A stretch of DNA of 64,000 bases from Dinochytrium kinnereticum (taxonomy: Eukaryota; Chytridiomycota; Chytridiomycetes; Chytridiales; Chytridiaceae), in the NCBI GenBank assembly GCA_027604005.1, contig JADGJT010000053.1, forward strand, positions 613 to 64,612. Direction: 5' to 3'. Below, in pieces: positions 58,512 to 64,000 of the stretch; the first letter of the stretch is position 1, and each line of letters opens with the position of its first letter. The notes beneath the pieces are model-generated. The model was not told where the DNA came from. It made no database searches and was given only the letters and a program-made list of their open reading frames with translations. The position numbers and the translations under genes are program-made.

Positions 58512-58807
58512 ATGTCTAGGTTGCTTCATTACGTCTTCGAGGCGACACTCCTCACAACGGCCTTCTCGGGCGCCCGAAGAGTCGGTGGCTTTGGTTGGCA
58601 TCTAAGATCTTAATTATTCGGTGTAATTTGATTGCTCTTGGTCTAACTCGTCGGATATCTCCTTTTGCAGATGTCGACATGAAGAAAATCGAAAACGAGA
58701 CAGTGCGGACTGTTGTGAACCAGTATCTCTTTGTTGGAGATTGGGTCCTTGATACCACCATCTCTCAGATCAAGAAGTACCCAGAGATCTTCCCGCGACG
58801 ATCTTAA
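58512..58807 (+). CDS. DUF1748 family small fungal protein
   Basis: 72 residues from two exons (58512-58593 and 58671-58807; 77-nt intron). The N-terminus MSRLLHYVFEATLLTTAFSG, then ARRVGG, matches the DUF1748 pattern of a short hydrophobic helix followed by AG(I)KR. The C-terminal half VRTVVNQYLFVGDWVLDTTI corresponds to the family's V..YL..GEWV.D. The family is confined to fungi; its members are small proteins reported in mitochondria, of unknown function. The gene is too short to be found without joining both exons. Confidence 0.85.
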
Positions 58808-58878
58808 CCGCTCTATACCTATATCATGTTGGGGCAGCTCAGCAGAGACTTGCATTATATAAAGAACTTCATGCAGCT

Positions 58879-59820
58879 TTATTTATGCTGTTGTTGAGAT
58901 AGGAAAGCTTTTGCATTTGCACCTGTTCGCCCGATTGTTTCGGGCATTGACCATCCTTTAGCTGACGCAACCATCTCGCATGCCTGAATACACGCATCCT
59001 CAATAAGCTCTGAATCATGCAGATCAGATTCGATTAATATCCGATCATCAGGGATCATTCTAATCTTCTCTTCAGTCTTTTGCATCGAACGCGCATTAAC
59101 TACGTAGCTGAAGGAAAAGTAAAATCTGTCGGCGATGGGTTTCGGAAAGCGAAGAATGGCTTTTAAAATATCCAGAGATCCGGAAAACGAGTGAAGCATG
59201 ATGGCAGCCGGCCATTTCGCCATGTACATATCCACCCCTTCATCTCTATTGGCGTTAACTTCCTTCTTTTTCTTTGGAAAGGCTTTAACTCTCTCGGAAA
59301 AGAATTGGAGGATCTTGCCAAAGCATTGCACCGCATGGACGCTGACACATCTTTGAAGTTTCGCCGCCAATTCGAATTGCGTGCGGAATATCACGAGCTG
59401 GTGATCCATGTCGTATTTCACATTCGAATTTGGATAGGTTGCCACGCCGTCCAATCCTATTTCGCCGACAAATGCATCCGCTTTCTCTATAAGCAACGAC
59501 TCTAGCTGCTCGAGCCAAGTCGGATTCTTGCCTTCGGTAGCTTCAAGGGTGACCTGATGTGCAAACCACGGATGGATGCCTTGCTCTGCTCAACTCTCTG
59601 AAAGACAAACGAGACACAAACCGAACGCTATAATGGCCTTGCTCGACCTCATGGCTAGGTCCCTAAGAACGGCCCAGTCATCCACACGAGTTCCCATAAT
59701 GCAGACGCCAGCGATACGCAGTGATTCGAGCATTGGTAGCGTGTCTGGCGAGTCGATAATGTGGGCGTGGACATCAATGACCTTCCGCCAAAGTACCTCA
59801 TCAATTTGTTGTGCAGGCAT
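58879..59820 (-). CDS. TatD-family metal-dependent nuclease (Scn1-like)
   Basis: Member of the amidohydrolase-fold TatD DNases. The ATG at 59820 gives MPAQQIDEVLWRKVIDVHAH, whose H-A-H is the metal-binding pair. After AIIAFG an intron of about 58 nt is removed, giving GIHPWFAHQV. Further ligand motifs are VGEIGLDG (Glu), CVSVHAVQ (His), IMLHSFSGS (His) and RILIESDLHD (Asp). Length (about 295 residues) and order are typical. The LESL..I link and the MPAQ start recall fission yeast Scn1 (Cut9-interacting). Nuclease action on DNA ends is family knowledge; the substrate here is untested. Divergent from the arrestin-like gene, 36 nt apart. Confidence 0.9.
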
Positions 59821-59856
59821 TTTCCTGCAGGTCGCACCAACCGTCTTTGAACGAGC
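59821..59856. promoter_or_regulatory. bidirectional promoter, TatD / arrestin-UIM-SH3
   Basis: Only 36 nt between divergent start codons, the shortest such gap in the window. Confidence 0.55.
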
Positions 59857-61733
59857 ATGGATGTGGAGATTCAGCCCATCGCCGGCGCCGACTCGGTGGT
59901 GACGGGATTCCCAGGCCTGGGACCTGTCCTCATCCAAGGCATCTGCAGGGTTATAAATCATTCTGCCTTGCGGACGACTGTAAAGTATATATCCATCGAA
60001 TTGAGCGGCAACACCTGGGGCAATGGGGGAACATTTACAACCGACCTTTCATTGATCCATGGCAAGCGCATCCTCTACGAATCATCTGTCCCCTCATCAG
60101 ATCTGTTTTTGGAACCTTCCGGCTTGCTTGACCTGCCTTTCTTATTTGAGCTGCAGCAGGATTATGCAAGCGTTCTGCCTCCCAGTCTCGACACCTCAAA
60201 TCTTCTCTCACTTGACTGCCACACTCAATACAACCTCAAGACCTTGCTTCGATGCGATCTTGACACTTCCAACGTCGTATCGTCTAAGATATTTAGATTA
60301 CCTCGTTACGACATTGTGGAGCTCAAGCAGGTTCTCATGAAGCACCGCAATGCAAGTAACGGCCAGTCCCGCGATGGTCAGCTTAAGTACTCTGTTCTCA
60401 GTCCCAAGGCAATAGTCCCAGGAGATTCGTTCTCAGTTGATCTGAATGTCACTTCTACGAGCCATCGAGTGGTCAATGTCAGCATTGCATTGATCGAAAG
60501 CGTTAGAATAAGTGGCGACTCAGGTTTCTCCCAAGCAGAGGCTAGCAACATTGTGTTTTCATGGGAAAGCTGTTCTTCCGGAATTCAACCATCGCTTAGC
60601 TTTATTGAAAAGGTAGTTTCCACTACGACTTTCTGTAGCATGAGGGCTAAATTACTATTACAGCGGGATCTTATGGCTCCAGAATGGCATCCAGGAAAGA
60701 TGGCATCTTATGGCACAATAGTGTCCCCACAGATTGGAATCAACCCGACTTCGGTTTCCGGTGGTGTAGAACTCACACATAAGATTGTTTTTACGATTCA
60801 AATGGAAGAGGAAACCACCCCGATCACATTCCAGGCTCCTGTCTCTGTCGTCCCTGTCACAAAGGTTATGCTAGATCGCCTTCTGGCACAAAGTGAGACG
60901 ATAGTCATATCTTCGGACAGCGGCATTGCCTCATTTGGAAAGTTTCTTGTTGACTTCAAGAATGGGCGCATCTCAGACGTTCCTGAAGTTCAGCTTTCGG
61001 ACGAAGAAGCCCTTCAGAGAGCCATTGCCATGTCGATGGAGGACGATATTGCAAAAGCCATCATGGAGTCTGAAGAATTATTCAATGCTCAAGCACCTGG
61101 GATGAGTGAGGAGGAAGCGATCAGATTGGCTATTGCTGCCTCTATGGGATCATCAGCGGAAAGCGGGATCCAGCTATTTTTGGGAGGTGGATCTTCTCAA
61201 TCTTTGGAGAGTAACCCGCATTCTCAGTATGCGCAAAGAACCTCGTCGATCGCTCTTCAATCCCTTGGCTCGTTGGAAGCAAGGAAAACATATATGCTTC
61301 AATGCCAAGGACGTCCCGAACTTCCATCTCAAGCTCCTTCTCTTCGAAAAGCTACGGCTGATTTCAAAGATGTCAATCCTGATGAGGTTAGCCTCAAAGT
61401 GGGAGATTTAGTCGCAATTGTTAGAGTGTTTAATGATCAATGGTAAGTCTTTAAATCGTTGAACTTCAGCATTCTCAACTTTCTAATTGGAAATACAGGG
61501 CTGAAGGTTACAATATAAAATCGGGTCTTTCGGGCCGGTTCCCGCTATCGGTTTTGAGCGAACCCTTCGAGCTTCCTGCCGCAATGTCTCCTCGTGTCAG
61601 AGTGCCTTGGGTACTGGAGGGAGATATCAAGATTGCAGAGTCCCGTTTAGATAGTCTTCTCAGCTCTGGTGAGCTGAGTAGCAGGGATTATATTAGTCAA
61701 AGAAAAGAGCTAATGTTGAGATTAGTCTCGTAA
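59857..61733 (+). CDS. arrestin-like protein with two ubiquitin-interacting motifs and a C-terminal SH3 domain
   Basis: 606 residues from two exons (59857-61442 and 61499-61733; 56-nt intron). Residues about 1-355 are an arrestin-like beta-sandwich pair (LIQGICRVINHSALRTTVKY, SIELSGNTWG, LLRCDLDTSNVV, KYSVLSPKAIVPGDSFSVDL, VELTHKIVFTIQM). Two UIMs follow (SDEEALQRAIAMSMEDD near residue 385 and SEEEAIRLAIAASMGSS near residue 415). The SH3 domain is completed by splicing: ATADFKDVNPDEVSLKVGDL, VAIVRVFNDQWAEGYNIKSG and LSGRFPLSVL. The end is a helix (SRLDSLLSSGELSSRDYISQ). Arrestin-related proteins usually recruit Rsp5 ligase through PY motifs; none is evident here. A ubiquitin-reading endocytic adaptor is inferred. 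Confidence 0.85.
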
Positions 61734-61804
61734 GAATTACTTGTGTCAAGATATAGTTTATAAATCTCAACTGTTTTCAACATGCTGTTTCGTCTTCGTA
61801 ATCA

Positions 61805-64000
61805 TCACGAATTTAGGGGAGGGAACTCTGCAAAAGTCATTCTTCCGATCGTGTCCACTTTGCAATCGCGATCTGCTCCCATCATCGTCGATATATCCCA
61901 TCCTTCCTCTTCAATGGCCTGAACGTCAATGCCATCTGCATGAAACACCTTTAGCTTCGTAAGGCATCCTAGCATGTTTTCCAAAGCCGCTTTGTCCATG
62001 TATTCGCATCTGCCCAGATCCAATTTAACGAGGTTTGACCCATATTGTGCAATGGCTTGAATGATAGAAGTATCCGATAGGCTTGCAAACCCGTTAACTC
62101 CTAGTACCTTCAGCTGACCACCTCGCGATCGTATTAATGATTCTACTGCTTCTGTGGAAACCAATGACAGCCCTCCCACATTCAATTCAGTAAGATGATC
62201 TACGGGGTTAGTTATGAGTGCTGCAATCCCTTCATCTGTAATTCCTGCGCAGCCAAAAAGTGAAAGGCTCTCAACCCGTTTAGCGAAATCGTCAGACAGC
62301 AGAGCTTTTAGGCCATTGCTTGTAAGAAGGCACGTCTGATCCAGGCAAAGCTTTGTTAAACAGCCTTTAGCGCTGCCCCACGTTAAAGATATACCCAGAA
62401 GTGCTTTATCGGTTATTAAGTTGCATCCAGATAAAGAGCAAATGGTGACGTGGGGGCAGTGCATCGAGAATGTTAAGACCACGGAGTCATTTATAATGCC
62501 ACGGTCAGACAACAAAAGCCGAGTTAAATTAGGGGCCAGAGTAGCAATCTTGAGCAGGTATTGCTCTGACAGATTGGACTTCACCAACCGAAGCTCTTTC
62601 AAATTCTCGCGATTCTTTTCAAGCTGAGGCGGCATTGATACAAGCTGAGAAGATGAGCTTTGAATTGCTGATATTGCGGAGTGATTGCTCGTGGCCTCTG
62701 GTACCGATGATTCTACGTTTATAGAGTCATGACTCGTCAGCGAGCAATGCTCAATCGCAATTCTTAGTAATTTATCTGAGGGGCACTCCCAAATCTCCCA
62801 AAATCCTTTGTAAGAGATTTGAGTCGCAAAGTCGATAGTAACGTCTCTGAGTCCTCGATTGGCGTAAATTATCTCTTTCAGTGTAGAGTCGGTGAAGTGT
62901 TGTGAAAAAGACACTGTGAGCCCTCGTAAGGTCTCAATCTTTTTGCAGTTTGATGCTAGCTGGATATTGAATTAGACACTGAACCTTCGTAAGTATGACT
63001 GACCTTCGAGTTTAAATCTGAATTATCAAGGTTAACAATCTTCAATTGCTTGAGTTTTAGTCGGGATATTAGCTCCACGATGCCGCTAATATATATTGGG
63101 CTTAGACAGTCAATCGTGACTGCCGAGAGATCCGGACAGAGGCTTAATAAAGAAGTGAAGAAAGCATGGCTTGGCATGAAGCTGAAAAATCCAATTCGTG
63201 GGAGAACCGACAGATTTGGCGTGTACAAAATAAGCATCTCGCTGAAGGGACTAGGAAGGCGAAACCAATAGCGGAATCGGATAGAACGGACATGCATCCC
63301 TGGTGGGGGATATTTTAAAGAGACAACCTTAGCCAGAGAGTGACATGATAACTTGAACCGCGCATCAGCTTTTAGTCGAATTACTTCAGGGAGTAAGTCA
63401 AGCTCCTGGTTTTGAGAATCTTGGGCACCTGCATCTTCTGTCAGTTCCTGCAATAATGACTACTCAAATAAATGAAACAAACCATTTTCGATTTCTGGAG
63501 AATTGGAAAAGGATCGAGCAAAATGACCAAGGGCCATTCCACGCAACAGCAGCTCAAACGCCCGTTGATCTCTTGGGTCGGGGTTGGCCCAAAGAATTGG
63601 ATTACAAGCCGAAAACCACCCCCGAGAGACCAACGAACACGAATACAGGTCTTCAGATTCCAGGCTTTGCAATATGATGGAAAAAACTTCCGCCGGAAGT
63701 CTTCCGAGCGGATCTCCCTTGATTGTGCCGTAACGCCCCGCCAATCTCTCAGAACAAACTACGCTCGATACATCTGCGGCTGACGCGATCGGACCAGCAA
63801 TCAGCGCATGATCAACTGCTAAAAAACTGTCTACCTAAAAGATATACAATTAAAAAAATGGCTCGCATCTGTGCAAAAACATACATACATGCGATTGCAG
63901 CCCCAAGAAGGGTGCACACTTTTGCGATACCTCAAAAATGCTCATTCTTGCCTGCAGAAGCTCTACCCCAAACTTCAGCACTTGCCCAGCTTCCTTTAGC
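61805..64000 (-). CDS. F-box leucine-rich-repeat protein, 5' end beyond the window
   Basis: Probable substrate receptor of an SCF ubiquitin ligase. The frame is open at the right edge (VLKFGVELLQARMSIFEVSQ), joins over a GTATGT...TTTTAG intron at about 63892-63837, and continues VDSFLAVDHALIAGPIASAA and ERLAGRYGTIKGDP. The F-box reads LGRLPAEVFSIILQSLESED, then LYSCSLVSRGWFSACNPILW. After introns near 63470 and 62960-63000 a long LRR region of the AMN1 type follows: LKELRLVKSNLSEQYLLKIA, VTICSLSGCNLITDKALLGI, VESLSLFGCAGITDEGIAAL, LTELNVGGLSLVSTEAVESL and LVKLDLGRCEYMDKAALENM. The stop is at 61805. No ATG precedes the F-box in frame, so the start lies outside the window. Confidence 0.85.

Overview
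The window is nuclear DNA of a compact, intron-rich fungal genome, most likely a flagellated (zoosporic) true fungus such as a chytrid. Fungal character comes from DUF1748, ORMDL, YER152C-type aminotransferase, Jhd1/KDM2, Ipi1, Rpn7, RIO2 and other orthologues, from short introns (many 37-60 nt), and from gene spacings of only tens of bases. Flagellated character comes from four genes whose known roles are in cilia: DNAAF4 (20.0-21.9 kb), LRRC49 (26.0-28.3 kb), ODAD1/CCDC114 (33.0-35.3 kb) and FAM161 (47.3-49.7 kb). A CNG/HCN-type channel (about 9.0-11.6 kb) fits the same picture. The lineage is inferred from gene content only.

Layout. 0-3.4 kb: 3' part of an IGHMBP2/Hcs1 helicase with unusually T- and GT-rich introns. 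3.5-8.6 kb: LYR protein, mucin-like membrane protein, Rieske-AIF oxidoreductase with a C-terminal membrane anchor. 9-11.6 kb: cyclic-nucleotide-gated-type channel lacking a recognisable selectivity filter. 11.8-18.9 kb: divergent AP-3 beta (with an assembly gap in its acidic tail) and exocyst Sec8. 20-23.4 kb: DNAAF4, then ORMDL and VAP head to head. 23.5-31.7 kb: three tightly packed minus-strand genes, Ipi1, LRRC49 and a PHD-JmjC demethylase, the last two overlapping by ATGA. 31.7-36.4 kb: unknown protein, ODAD1, small acidic protein, ribosomal P2. 37-45.7 kb: NPL4, eL6, RIO2, REV1. 45.7-54.3 kb: Rpn7, FAM161, SNAPC4-like Myb protein, TTC4/Cns1 (the last two again overlapping by ATGA), aminotransferase. 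54.3-64 kb: PP2C phosphatase, unknown gene, TMEM19/DUF92, DUF1748, TatD nuclease, an arrestin-UIM-SH3 protein, and an F-box/LRR gene that runs off the right edge.

The genes do not form one pathway. The themes are membrane trafficking and ER lipid control (AP-3 beta, Sec8, ORMDL, VAP), ribosome production (Ipi1, RIO2, eL6, P2), proteostasis (NPL4, Rpn7, TTC4, F-box), genome maintenance (IGHMBP2-like helicase, REV1, TatD), and flagellum assembly. Seven head-to-head pairs with 36-82 nt between start codons imply shared bidirectional promoters. The most interesting signals are the two ATGA stop/start overlaps, an 11-nt and a 22-nt microexon that carry catalytic segments of the JmjC enzyme, a 23-nt CCAT-type element shared by two ribosomal protein promoters, the filter-less channel, and the arrestin-UIM-SH3 architecture. 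Splice sites were inferred by eye from reading frame, GT/AG sites and family conservation; no transcript data were available.
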